A DNA stretch of 64,000 nt from Lysinibacillus sp. FSL K6-0232 (GCF_038008325.1 NZ_JBBOYW010000001.1:3441501-3505500); one strand, 5' to 3'. Numbered from the stretch's first letter, positions 54,310 through 63,071 are shown. Made by a program: numbers and translations. Notes: a model not told the origin generated them from the letters alone.

Positions 54310-54662
54310 CCCCTTCTTACGGACTCCGAAATTGAAGAAGTTCTTTCTAAACTGTCTGACCTTACAAAGTGGGCAAATGAAATCATTGCTTATGCCACGG
54401 ATGCTGCTGTTAATCACGGGAAAGAGTGGCGCGGTTTTAAGGTAGTCGAGGGCAGGTCTATCCGTAAATATAAGGACGAAGAGGCTGTGGCTGAAGTAGC
54501 CAAGGCAAACGGCTATAAGGATATCTATCGTCAGAGTCTCATTACCCTTACGGAAATGCAGAAGCTGATGGGTAAAAAGAAATTTGAGCAAATTCTCGGT
54601 GGCCTCATACATAAGCCACCGGGCAAGCCAACGCTGGTTCCAAATTCGGATAAGCGGCCAGC
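54304..54662 (+). pseudogene. DUF2800 gene, middle/C-terminal fragment
   Basis: About 119 residues of a DUF2800 phage protein: PPLLTDSEIEEVLSKLSDLTKWANEIIAYATDAAVNHGKEWRGFKVVEGRSIRKYKD ... LITLTEMQKLMGKKKFEQILGGLIHKPPGKPTLVPNSDKRPA. The last codons abut IS21 copy 2 at the CCAGC duplication (54658-54662). The rest of the C-terminus is at 28409-28477. The N-terminal half is missing; the frame is cut at about 54304 against an unrelated fragment. Confidence 0.88.
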
Positions 54663-54732
54663 TGTATTTTGCAAGAGAAAAGTGCAGAGAATTGCAACGA
54701 AAAATACAGAGCATTGCCACCCAATATTTTCT

Positions 54733-55455
54733 CTATTTTCTCGACAACGCATTGGTTAAACGGAAGCTCTGACCCGTGTATGAAATAATATGGGCGTGGT
54801 GAATCAAACGATCCACCAGAGCTGCCGTTAAACGTGAATCCGAGAAAATGCGGTTCCACTGACTAAATTCTAAATTTGATGTGATAATCAAGCTCTTTTG
54901 TTCATAGAACTCTGAAATAATTTGAAACAGTAATTCTGCTCCTTCTTTACCAAAAGGCAAATAACCCATTTCATCTAAAATCATTAAATCAACTTTCTCT
55001 AATTTACTTCTAAATTGCTTTAATTTCCCTACAAGGAGTGCTTGCTCTAATTCTTCAACCAAATGTGAAACGCGATAAAAACGCACTTCAAATCCTTGTT
55101 CACAAGCTTTTCGTCCAAGTGCAGAAGCTAAATGAGTTTTACCTGTTCCAGGTGCTCCAACTAAAATGATATTCTCTTTTCTTCGAATGAAATCTAGTCG
55201 CTCTAATTCATCTTTTGTTAAATGGCTAGGTAAACAAATATCTTTATGCCACTGGTAACTTTCAAGCGTCTTCGTATCGATAAAACGTGCCTGCTTCAAA
55301 TTACGCGCTATTTTTGCTTGTTCTCTGCCAAGCTGCTCTTTTAATAAAATTTGATAAATATATTCTTCTGGATCGGTAAAAGGTACCACTTTAATGGCTT
55401 CTGCCACATAAGCCAATCTCAATTGCTTACAGAGCGTTAAAATCGCTTCATTCAT
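54733..55455 (-). CDS. istB: IS21-family helper ATPase IstB (copy 2)
   Basis: 240 residues, identical to the copy at 30047-30769, with the same Walker A and B motifs. It overlaps istA. Confidence 0.93.
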   Translation of the reverse strand: MNEAILTLCKQLRLAYVAEAIKVVPFTDPEEYIYQILLKEQLGREQAKIARNLKQARFIDTKTLESYQWHKDICLPSHLTKDELERLDFIRRKENIILVGAPGTGKTHLASALGRKACEQGFEVRFYRVSHLVEELEQALLVGKLKQFRSKLEKVDLMILDEMGYLPFGKEGAELLFQIISEFYEQKSLIITSNLEFSQWNRIFSDSRLTAALVDRLIHHAHIISYTGQSFRLTNALSRK

Positions 55456-56878
55456 GATTCAACGCCTCCGTTCCTTTTGGCGATAAGGCATCATATTCTG
55501 TCCAATTCACACCGTAAGGGTGTTCTGTCTCTTCTACCTCACGTCCAATATAACTATAAAAGTTTTGATCAATGTCATTCATATCATGTGTGAGTAAAAG
55601 CGTCAGTAATTCATTAATCCGTTGTTTTCTTAAGGCAAGCGAAGGCACTGTTAAATACTCTTTAATACGCGCTGGTAAATAGTTTGAATAACGAGAATGC
55701 CCTACAACACGTGGTTTTTTCAACCAATCTTTTAAAATCTCCTTCCAAGGAATAAAACGGCGTTTTCTCATATAAGGACGGGCATCAGATAATAGAATTT
55801 CACCGTCATTTGTGATGACTTTATACGAATCCCAATATGTCACACAAGAAAGTTGGACGTAGTTCCTTGCTCTTGGTACATGAATCAAATGTCCATCAAG
55901 CTTGAATTCATTATACTTATTAAACTTTATCAGAAACTGCTTAAATATCGGATATGGTTCTTCAGGTAATTTGATCAATTGCTTTTGTTCAAGCTGCCAT
56001 AGCTCATCAATCAGTACTTCCTTTTTATAATGAATTCGTTGACGATCATTTGCTAACTGCTGTTCTAATTGATTTCCTAAATCCTCAAGGTCTTTAATGA
56101 CAGGTGGCAAGCTAAAGAAATTATAGCGTACATAGCCAACCTTTCTTTCTACATGACCTTTTTCATTTCCTTTGCGTGGGTTACACACTTGCACTTTAAA
56201 GCCGTAATATTGTTGGAAATGTCGGAAGGCTTCGGTTAATTGGGCCTCTGAATCTCCTTTTCTTACTTTTTTCACCGCAGGTGTTAGGTTATCAATTCGA
56301 ATGCTCAAAGGAATACCACCAGCCTGTTTAAACAACATTTGAAGTCCACCTAAAAAACATTCTAAGTTTTCACCAGGCATCGGCACCGCAAATGCTGTAT
56401 TACTTGCAGGGAATGACATGACTAATGCGTGAACATCAATAATTTCCCCATCTTGAACAGCCTCCATTACACCGAAGTCTACCTGTGCTTCTCCTCCTGG
56501 ATGATTTAAACGTTCATGCCCTTTATCTGCTTCCTCTTCTTCTGTTGCTTTCCATTCTTGAATAAAATTACAAAGCGTTCTGTAAGAACCTTTGAATCCC
56601 ATCTTTACTAGATCCTCAAGCATTTTCTTGTTTGTACGGCGTAATTTTTTCTTTAGTTTTAAATCCTCTTCTAACCAATCAACTACGATTTCTCCCCATT
56701 TTTCGTCGTACATCATGCCTTTTTTCAGGTGAGTTTTCTCCTGCGGCAACTGATCCCCATCACCGTATTTCTTGGCAGTACGCCAATTGACTTGCATTGT
56801 ATTGGCGATTTCAGTAATCGATAATCCTTTTTCATTTCGTAATGTTTTGATACAATTAACTTCAGACATTGCTAGCAT
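55448..56878 (-). CDS. istA: IS21-family transposase IstA (copy 2)
   Basis: 476 residues, identical to the copy at 28624-30054, with an intact DDE core. Confidence 0.93.
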   Translation of the reverse strand: MLAMSEVNCIKTLRNEKGLSITEIANTMQVNWRTAKKYGDGDQLPQEKTHLKKGMMYDEKWGEIVVDWLEEDLKLKKKLRRTNKKMLEDLVKMGFKGSYRTLCNFIQEWKATEEEEADKGHERLNHPGGEAQVDFGVMEAVQDGEIIDVHALVMSFPASNTAFAVPMPGENLECFLGGLQMLFKQAGGIPLSIRIDNLTPAVKKVRKGDSEAQLTEAFRHFQQYYGFKVQVCNPRKGNEKGHVERKVGYVRYNFFSLPPVIKDLEDLGNQLEQQLANDRQRIHYKKEVLIDELWQLEQKQLIKLPEEPYPIFKQFLIKFNKYNEFKLDGHLIHVPRARNYVQLSCVTYWDSYKVITNDGEILLSDARPYMRKRRFIPWKEILKDWLKKPRVVGHSRYSNYLPARIKEYLTVPSLALRKQRINELLTLLLTHDMNDIDQNFYSYIGREVEETEHPYGVNWTEYDALSPKGTEALNHE

Positions 56879-57024
56879 CCTTTCAAACCTCCACTGGTAA
56901 AATTCGACACTTTAACAGTAGAGTGACTTGGGGTGGCTGGCAAGTCTATTTTTTTGCACTAAAAAAGTGCTAGACTCTGTACAAATTCGCTGCACTAGTC
57001 TGCACTTTTATTATGCAATACACA

Positions 57025-57240
57025 ACTGCTTGCGGTACTGATTTGTAGAGCATGAATTTTACCATCTTGATTTTGCGCAATTAATTGACGGAAATGGTCA
57101 TGTACTTGTATTTTTTCGTCTGGTGAAAGGAACGAATAGTTATATGGCAACAGCTCATAATACGCAAAACATTCACCATCATAGTTGAAAACGAGATTAT
57201 TTTCAATATATTTAATCGGATAACGCACGATGCACTTCAC
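57025..57240 (-). pseudogene. VirB4-type conjugation ATPase (Orf16-like), N-terminal part
   Basis: About 70 residues: RYPIKYIENNLVFNYDGECFAYYELLPYNYSFLSPDEKIQVHDHFRQLIAQNQDGKIHALQISTASS, then IS21. This is the conserved N-terminus of Tn916 Orf16-like VirB4 proteins. The start is at GTG 57240 or, with better spacing from AGGAG, GTG 57228. Joining SS here to SSIRSMQERS at 30840, counting the duplication once, restores the frame. Confidence 0.88.
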
Positions 57241-57607
57241 TCCTAACAGCAGTCATATTTTCATTTACCTTCATTCGTTGTAGTTTGACGGGTTTTCCCG
57301 CATAGGTTACTTTAGGCCGGAACCAATAAGTCAATACGGACTTGAGAAAGTTATACGGTTTCTTGCCGTCAAATGTTTTCTGACTCATAAACCAAGTCAA
57401 ACCAACTGGTATTCCGATATATTTTAATAACGCCCCATCAATTAAAGAGAGTGGCGGAAGATTTCCCAACAGCATGACTGCTAAGAGGGAAAGCACAAAC
57501 CATGACATTTGGTTGAATGTCACGGGAAAAGGTAAACGAAAATCATTTATGGCATAAATCACTTTTTCAACCGACCAAATGCGCGTATAACTTCTTAACT
57601 TTTTCAT
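57212..57607 (-). CDS. TcpE-like conjugation protein (Tn916 Orf17)
   Basis: Membrane-associated transfer protein of 131 residues: YTRIWSVEKVIYAINDFRLPFPVTFNQMSWFVLSLLAVMLL and YIGIPVGLTWFMSQKTFDGKKPYNFLKSVLTYWFRPK, the TcpE pattern with two membrane segments. The start at 57607 has AAGGAG 6 bases before; the frame is open to 57658. It overlaps virB4. Confidence 0.88.
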   Translation of the reverse strand: MKKLRSYTRIWSVEKVIYAINDFRLPFPVTFNQMSWFVLSLLAVMLLGNLPPLSLIDGALLKYIGIPVGLTWFMSQKTFDGKKPYNFLKSVLTYWFRPKVTYAGKPVKLQRMKVNENMTAVRSEVHRALSD

Positions 57608-57672
57608 AGGTTCTCCTTTCAAAATGAAAACAGCCTGCATGTACACAGACTGTTTCACATTTTTATATTTAC

Positions 57673-58173
57673 TTATCCAACATATTCAAACACACCGTGT
57701 GACGTAACGAGAAAGTTTCCGTTTAATTCTAAATCTCTCCCAAGCGCTTGATAATCAATATAGTTCTGTAAGTTAGTAGGAACTTCGCCGATCATACCTG
57801 TTTCTTTTACATAATACCGAGCCACATCTTCCATATCTTCACAATCTGCATAACAGATAATATCATTTTGGTTTTCTAGCAATTCTTCAAGACTATCAAA
57901 CCAGTAGTCTTGAATTTCAGATAGTTCATGGTAAATTGGCGATCCTTCCAATTCTTCTACCATCGCACATAACCGATTGATTTCAGAGATAGGGGTGTAT
58001 TCACCAATCTCAAATGGCAACTCATAATCATGTATGGCGTATTCTTCATATTCACTATTTAAGCCAATTCGTTCTTTCACATCTTCGATATCGATTGGTG
58101 GCGTAAACCATTCTCCAACCAATTCGCCCTCATTGTATTTTCCGAGATTGGCGATATATACTTGCATGTCCAT
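57673..58173 (-). CDS. ardA: ArdA antirestriction protein (Tn916 Orf18)
   Basis: DNA mimic of 166 residues, very acidic, that blocks type I restriction during entry into a new host. Family pattern: VYIANLGKYNEGELVGEWFTPP, EYAIHDYELPFEIGEYTPISEINRLCAMVEEL, and DVARYYVKETG. It lies upstream of tcpE in the ICE operon. Confidence 0.92.
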   Translation of the reverse strand: MDMQVYIANLGKYNEGELVGEWFTPPIDIEDVKERIGLNSEYEEYAIHDYELPFEIGEYTPISEINRLCAMVEELEGSPIYHELSEIQDYWFDSLEELLENQNDIICYADCEDMEDVARYYVKETGMIGEVPTNLQNYIDYQALGRDLELNGNFLVTSHGVFEYVG

Positions 58174-58204
58174 TAATTTTCACATCCTTATTATTATAAA
58201 TGGG

Positions 58205-58246
58205 CATAAAAAAACAGCTAACTGTTTAAAGTTAACTGTTTTTTGA
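58205..58246 (-). terminator. Terminator of the kinase gene
   Basis: On the minus strand AACAGTTAACT pairs with AGTTAGCTGTT and is followed by TTTTTTT. It ends the kinase transcript before ardA, so ardA must have its own promoter or rely on readthrough. Confidence 0.75.
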
Positions 58247-58260
58247 AAAACATTTTGGTA

Positions 58261-59778
58261 CTATAATCTAAATACTACATCTTCATGTTTTTTCTTTCTT
58301 AAATCTTTTATTAATTTTGCTACTGTTTCAGTATCTGATATTCCTTGTTTCTGAAATGTATCTAATAAATGATCATTTTGCCATAGTATCGAACAATGAT
58401 ACATGGTACCTATGAAATAATATTTATAGGTATTTGATCTATTATGCTCTTCTACTTCGAGTTCGCTAAGTCTATATACTTCATCCTCAATTTCTATATA
58501 TCCTGAATCCTGATGGTAGCCATCTACTATATGTTTATTATTTACTATTAGAGCACTAAAAACCTCTTCTCCATCTATAATGAAAGGTTCATTTTCTTCT
58601 GTTTCCAAAATAATTAAATCATCATAAACACTACCAGTATACAGCCAGATCCCTCTGATTTTTATTTCTCTATAATCTAATAAGATCTTTTTATCTCCCA
58701 AATACTTCAGTTTACTGAAATCTAAGTTTCCTATTCCAGTATTAAACCAGAGTTTACGTTTGAAATTTTTCTTGTTGATATTTTCAACTAACCTTTTTAC
58801 ATATTTTTCATCTTCAACAAACTGTATCCCTCTAGAGACCGAAGGGCAAGTAGCCCTAATAACATCATTGAACATATACATTTCTTCAAATGGGTCAACT
58901 TCTCTTCTTTCTTCCTTGATTTGATCAATATGTTCAAAAATCTCATTAATACTCTGGTACCTTTGTTCGTGGTCATTATAAAGGCATTTATCTAATACTT
59001 TTTCAATAAGTTCTGCTTCTTCTGATTCAAAAACATCAGTAATCCTTCTTCTATTTGTTCCCCTATGAGTTTCTCCAAATACGTACCATTGGCATACCTG
59101 ACCAAGTGCATATATATCCATTGACGGAGCTGGAATAGCACCTTTCTTTGCTTGTTCAGGAGCTGAGAATTCATAATTTCCTAATCTCTCTTTTCTTTCC
59201 GTTTTTGCTTTTAGTGTGTATAACTCATCGTTATAGTTAGCAATCCCAAAATCAGCTAATACAAAGTCAGTTTCTTTTGTCACCAAAATATTTTCAGGCT
59301 TAATATCTCTATGAATTATTCCATTTTGGTGTATTTTTTCTAAAGTATTAAGTAAAAAGTTAAATAATTTAATAAGAACCTTTTCACTTATTTCTGAAGT
59401 GTTTCCTCTTAGCTTATTTAGGGCTTTGTCATACCTTTTCATAATAATAGCTGGAATAAAATTACCATCACCTAGATGAATTTCTTCATAATTTATATAA
59501 TTAACGATGTTAGTACGTTCTTCTATTAAATTAACGTTAAAATACTCTGCTTTAAAGCGTTCTAATTTACTGGATTGTGTATCTTCTACAAGAAATTTTA
59601 TTGCAACCTCTTGATTATTTTGAATTCCAGCATAGACAAGCCCATTACCGCCTTGACCTATTTGTTCTAAATTAGAAATTTCTCCTAACGTCAAAGTAAG
59701 CGATTTGTTATTTTCCTTGATAAAACTACTTATTCTTCTTCTGTTTTCATTTGCCCCGACTTTCTCTACCCTGCCCAT
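58261..59778 (-). CDS. Serine/threonine protein kinase with unknown C-terminal domain (possible defence gene)
   Basis: Soluble eukaryotic-type kinase of 505 residues. The kinase domain (about 27-285) is complete: glycine loop IGQGGNGLVY, catalytic Lys in VAIKFL, catalytic loop IIHRDIKPENIL, metal motif LADFGIA, APEQ and DIYALGQVCQWYVFGE. There is no membrane segment or PASTA repeat. The C-terminal 220 residues (from about CPSVSRGIQFVEDEKYVKRLV) match no domain I recognise. The start at 59778 follows GGGGGG; a further ATG at 59793 is possible. It is inserted between small ICE genes and ardA, with its own terminator. Soluble kinases in mobile elements often act in abortive phage defence (inference). 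Confidence 0.85.
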   Translation of the reverse strand: MGRVEKVGANENRRRISSFIKENNKSLTLTLGEISNLEQIGQGGNGLVYAGIQNNQEVAIKFLVEDTQSSKLERFKAEYFNVNLIEERTNIVNYINYEEIHLGDGNFIPAIIMKRYDKALNKLRGNTSEISEKVLIKLFNFLLNTLEKIHQNGIIHRDIKPENILVTKETDFVLADFGIANYNDELYTLKAKTERKERLGNYEFSAPEQAKKGAIPAPSMDIYALGQVCQWYVFGETHRGTNRRRITDVFESEEAELIEKVLDKCLYNDHEQRYQSINEIFEHIDQIKEERREVDPFEEMYMFNDVIRATCPSVSRGIQFVEDEKYVKRLVENINKKNFKRKLWFNTGIGNLDFSKLKYLGDKKILLDYREIKIRGIWLYTGSVYDDLIILETEENEPFIIDGEEVFSALIVNNKHIVDGYHQDSGYIEIEDEVYRLSELEVEEHNRSNTYKYYFIGTMYHCSILWQNDHLLDTFQKQGISDTETVAKLIKDLRKKKHEDVVFRL

Positions 59779-59793
59779 TGTATCCCCCCGCAT

Positions 59794-59969
59794 TTACCAA
59801 AATAATCATAAATATACTAACCACAATCTATTATCAAAATGCAATACCCTATTTATACTGGCTTCTTTTATTTATGAGGATGATTCATTTAATGAATTGT
59901 GCTTTCAAAGCATTTTCGTAGGTACTTAAATAAAATATTATTCCCTATATATACTATAAATTGTAACAC
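59794..59969. other. Gap upstream of the kinase
   Basis: AT-rich 176-base gap with an inverted repeat TTCATTTAATGAA around 59885-59897. It probably holds the kinase promoter. No open frame. Confidence 0.4.
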
Positions 59970-60191
59970 CTAGGCACCTATAATTCTATTGAATAGGTTC
60001 AATAGTACGTCCTTAACACCACTTGCATTAAAGACCAATCCTACTGCAACCAAAGCAACAATTAAAAAGCCGATTAGTTTAGAGAACTCTCGTTTAAATC
60101 CTAAATAAATACCTATTACTACAATCGCCATCAACACCAAGGATTGCGCATTACTTAAAAACCAGTTATAGAGATTCTGCCCAAAGTTCAT
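59970..60191 (-). CDS. Small conjugation membrane protein (TcpD/Orf19-like)
   Basis: Protein of 73 residues with two or three hydrophobic segments (AQSLVLMAIVVIGIYLGF; LIGFLIVALVAVGLVFNASG), preceded by AAGGAG. Position between relaxase and ardA in the Tn916 plan, size and topology fit the small TcpD-like channel component. Confidence 0.65.
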   Translation of the reverse strand: MNFGQNLYNWFLSNAQSLVLMAIVVIGIYLGFKREFSKLIGFLIVALVAVGLVFNASGVKDVLLNLFNRIIGA

Positions 60192-60213
60192 CTTACATTT
60201 CTCCTTTCACCTT

Positions 60214-60303
60214 CTAATATTTTGTCACTTGACGCATACATTCGATAAACCATAAAATAATACCACCTATGATAGTAAGAAAAATATACTTTAATAGTTT
60301 CAT
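60214..60303 (-). CDS. DUF3789-like micropeptide
   Basis: Short gene of 29 codons: MKLLKYIFLTIIGGIILWF then IECMRQVTKY, with a strong GGAGG 5 bases before the ATG. Very short single-segment proteins with a K-L-L/F-K start and a central GG are conserved at this place after the relaxase gene in Tn916-family elements (DUF3789). Function unknown. Confidence 0.65.
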   Translation of the reverse strand: MKLLKYIFLTIIGGIILWFIECMRQVTKY

Positions 60304-60320
60304 GGAAAACCTCCAATCCA

Positions 60321-61505
60321 TCATTTAATGACATCTTCTGTTTTAAGCGCCTGTTGCATCAATAATTGTTGATGACGTTTGGTTAACTTTGCTTGATTTA
60401 ACATATCTTTAATCACGGTCGTTTGATTGATTTCATCCAGTTTAGTAGCTAGCTTCCAAGTAGGAGCCACTTGTCGAGCCAACCATCTAAGTGTTTTATC
60501 AAACGTGTAAGGTTCAGGTTTTGTTGTTAAATAAATTTTTCTATTTTCACCTAAATCTAAAAAACGTTGCCACTTTGCATTCATTGGCCAACTACTTCGT
60601 CGCTTTTTCTCATCTTTATCGACAAAACGAATATATCGATTAATAATAGAAAAAGCTGTTCGACCAGCGTCTTCATACGTCATTAAATCGACAACTGCAT
60701 GGTACGCACGATCATTTTTTAACCGAATTTCAAAACGGTTTTTAATGTCTGTATCTTCAAGTGATGCTCCGTGTTTCACGTATTGTTCATAATCCTTCTC
60801 ATACACACAAAAATACACATCACTTTTTAAAGAGCCAATATATAACGTATTTCCCATATCACGTTTTTCTTCTCCATGAACCAATTCGCCAGAACGATAA
60901 CTTTTAAAGCTGCGAAACACAGAAATACATTCCTCGTTTCGACATTTGTTCGTTAGAAATGGAACATCCAATATGCCTGTCTTATCATTGATTGCTAAGT
61001 CAACTCGTTTAAATACACCATTTACTCGAAATACATCCATGAAAAAGTCAAACCATGTACGTTGCTGGGCTAATAAGAAATTTTCAAACTGACGGCAACC
61101 CTTGCCTTTGAGTTCTAGCAGACAACCTTTATCTTCATCTGGCGAAACTATGACGACAATGTCACCAAAAACATATTGTTCCAAATAGGAATAAAACGCA
61201 TAATCTTCATGGATCATGTACTCCATTTTCAACCGTAAAATTTCTTCAATAACAGGCTTCGGGTTCGTTGTTAAAAAACGTATTCGCACATAATCAAATA
61301 AGATTTCGAGTGGTGCTTCTGGATTAAATTGTTCTAAAATATCAAACATCGCACGTTGCAATGTTTGAGTCGGTGTGATTTTTCCTGTTTCAATCTCACT
61401 AATATATTGTCTTGAAATCCCTACATGTACCGCTAATTTATTTTGCGATACGCCATATGCCAAGCGTTTTTCTTTTAATTGTTGATACCAAGGTACTTTA
61501 TTCAT
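60321..61505 (-). CDS. Relaxase/replication initiator (Tn916 Orf20 / MobT-like)
   Basis: DNA-nicking protein of about 394 residues that starts transfer and replication at oriT. The N-terminal Cro/C1 helix-turn-helix (YGVSQNKLAVHVGISRQYISEIETGKITPTQTLQ) is followed by a Rep_trans-type domain (RVDLAINDKTGILDV; FEIRLKNDRAYHAVVDLM; ... RRSSWPMNAKWQRFLDLGENRKIYLTTKPEP). The start at 61505 has GGGAGG 7 bases before; the frame is open to 61523. oriT lies directly upstream. Confidence 0.92.
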   Translation of the reverse strand: MNKVPWYQQLKEKRLAYGVSQNKLAVHVGISRQYISEIETGKITPTQTLQRAMFDILEQFNPEAPLEILFDYVRIRFLTTNPKPVIEEILRLKMEYMIHEDYAFYSYLEQYVFGDIVVIVSPDEDKGCLLELKGKGCRQFENFLLAQQRTWFDFFMDVFRVNGVFKRVDLAINDKTGILDVPFLTNKCRNEECISVFRSFKSYRSGELVHGEEKRDMGNTLYIGSLKSDVYFCVYEKDYEQYVKHGASLEDTDIKNRFEIRLKNDRAYHAVVDLMTYEDAGRTAFSIINRYIRFVDKDEKKRRSSWPMNAKWQRFLDLGENRKIYLTTKPEPYTFDKTLRWLARQVAPTWKLATKLDEINQTTVIKDMLNQAKLTKRHQQLLMQQALKTEDVIK

Positions 61506-61631
61506 ATGCATTCCTCCCAACACAAAAAAGATGTCAATTAAAGGTTAAAAGCTGACATCTTCGTAATATACCCTAAACCCTTGATGCACAAGGCTTTTCA
61601 GACTTTTGAAACAGTTTCTTATTGTTTTTCT

Positions 61632-61725
61632 ACCCCCCTGTTAGAAACGGGGGTAAAGCGTGGCTATCGCCACGCAGGCTTCGCCCAGCACAGCGGTTTT
61701 CGCTTCGCACACCGCCGCGCTGGGC
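61632..61725 (-). other. Origin of transfer (oriT), ICEBs1/Tn916 type
   Basis: Between relaxase and FtsK genes. On the minus strand ACCCCC, GTTT, CTAACAG, GGGGGT forms an inverted repeat closely resembling the ICEBs1 nic region. It is followed by a perfect 7-bp hairpin GCGTGGC-TATC-GCCACGC (61659-61676) and a larger hairpin GCCCAGC ... GCTGGGC (61683-61725). The whole block is GC-rich compared with its surroundings. Confidence 0.85.
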
Positions 61726-61730
61726 AGCCT

Positions 61731-63071
61731 TTATGACGCTAATTTACCAATTTCTTTTAGAAAATCATGTCCTTTTGGGACAAGCGGTGTATAAAATTCA
61801 GAAATAACGTTATCCCCTTTATCAACATAGCCACGACCTTTAATCTGTTTTAAGAAAAACTGTTTTTGCACGTCGCTGCCAAACATCATTCCATAGCCAA
61901 GCTCACTCATACGACCTAAAGCAACCCGAAAATTAAACTGATCTCGAATCCCATCTCCAAGATATTTTGCATCTGGCCGTTGACAGGCGAGAATAAGGAA
62001 GAATCCAGCTTGTCGTCCTAACATTACAATCTGTTTTAGCTTGGTTAACACCGCTGTATTTTCCTTAGAAGCAAGCATTTCCATAAATGCCACGTACTCG
62101 TCAAAAATTAAAAAGTGAGGAGATAATCCTAAATAAGCATAGTTTTCTCCTGTCTTATAGTTAGGCATCTGTTTCATTTCCTCACTACGAGCCATCATAG
62201 ATTCATAAAATTGGTCAATACATGTCACCATGTCTTCCTTTTTATAATAGACATCAGGCATAACAGTGGCTAAATCCGCTAAATCTGCATTTTTCGGATC
62301 TAAGATATACAATTTTGCGTCTGTTTTGAGTAGGGCTTCAATCAAAGTTAAAATAAAGTACGTTTTCCCACCACCAGTTCCACCAGCAACTAACATATGC
62401 GGTAACTTATCATATTCCCAATAGAGTGATTCCATCAGCTTTAAGCTGCCATTTTGTGCAACAACTTCATCAATCGAAATACGGTTCGCAATCATATCAT
62501 AAAAAAGGATATACTCCACATAGGAATCATGTAATTCTTTCGATACCAATTCACAATATAGACCACTTTCTAATTTCTTTTCTAAATTTAAAAGTGGTTC
62601 TTGATATTTTCCGAGTGTAATTTCCACTTGAATATGAAGTAATCCTTTTTCAAACCGATAATACATCTTTGGAAAATGACTGATTTTTTCCTTTGTTTTA
62701 TTGGACGGAATGTCTTTAAAAAACCCCTCTTGTGTAATTTGTTTTGTTTCATACCATCCGTTCTCCAAAATCATTTTTGCGAGCTTTTGACGGTGAATGA
62801 CTTGTTTTATTTTGTCATACCGAGAGCGATAATAGTGATATGCACATCCAGCAGTTAAGGCAAGACTAATTAACAATGTCACCAATCCATAGGTGCTAAT
62901 AAAGTGTGCTTGCAAGTCATCCAATTGCCATGTGGTCGAGAGTAAAAAGGACAGATGAAAAGGGATAAAGGAAACAAGCCATACACCAACCAGCCCGAAG
63001 AATATAAATTGAAAAACAAGGGAAGCATCTTTTTCCTTAATGCGTTTCCCTCGTCTTCGGAAAGTCTTCAT
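61731..63071 (-). CDS. FtsK/SpoIIIE-type coupling protein (Tn916 Orf21 / TcpA-like)
   Basis: Membrane-bound DNA pump of 446 residues that links the relaxosome to the channel. Two N-terminal membrane segments (LVFQFIFFGLVGVWLVSFIPF; FISTYGLVTLLISLALTAG) precede the motor with Walker A LVAGGTGGGKTYFIL, LYILDPKNADLADL, Walker B HFLIFDEYVAFM and FFLILACQRPDAKYL. It overlaps orf22 by one base. The C-terminus runs into the oriT region. Confidence 0.93.
   Translation of the reverse strand: MKTFRRRGKRIKEKDASLVFQFIFFGLVGVWLVSFIPFHLSFLLSTTWQLDDLQAHFISTYGLVTLLISLALTAGCAYHYYRSRYDKIKQVIHRQKLAKMILENGWYETKQITQEGFFKDIPSNKTKEKISHFPKMYYRFEKGLLHIQVEITLGKYQEPLLNLEKKLESGLYCELVSKELHDSYVEYILFYDMIANRISIDEVVAQNGSLKLMESLYWEYDKLPHMLVAGGTGGGKTYFILTLIEALLKTDAKLYILDPKNADLADLATVMPDVYYKKEDMVTCIDQFYESMMARSEEMKQMPNYKTGENYAYLGLSPHFLIFDEYVAFMEMLASKENTAVLTKLKQIVMLGRQAGFFLILACQRPDAKYLGDGIRDQFNFRVALGRMSELGYGMMFGSDVQKQFFLKQIKGRGYVDKGDNVISEFYTPLVPKGHDFLKEIGKLAS

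Larger units (their letters stand above)
54663..57024 (-). mobile_element. IS21-family insertion sequence, copy 2 (inversion endpoint)
   Basis: 2362 bp, the same length and encoded proteins as copy 1 but in inverted orientation. The left flank is CCAGC (54658-54662) and the right flank is ACTGC (57025-57029). Neither flank matches the other; they match the flanks of copy 1 crosswise. Confidence 0.93.

Noticed and set aside
54076-54720. A 214-residue minus-strand protein
   Set aside because: Only the last 76 residues look like protein; the front is IS21 end and antisense DUF2800 sequence.
28478-57024. The two IS21 copies as a composite transposon carrying the ICE half
   Set aside because: A composite transposon would show one duplication at its outer ends. 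Here the outer flanks differ (GCTGG and ACTGC), and each matches the inner flank of the other copy. The split genes also rejoin only by inversion.
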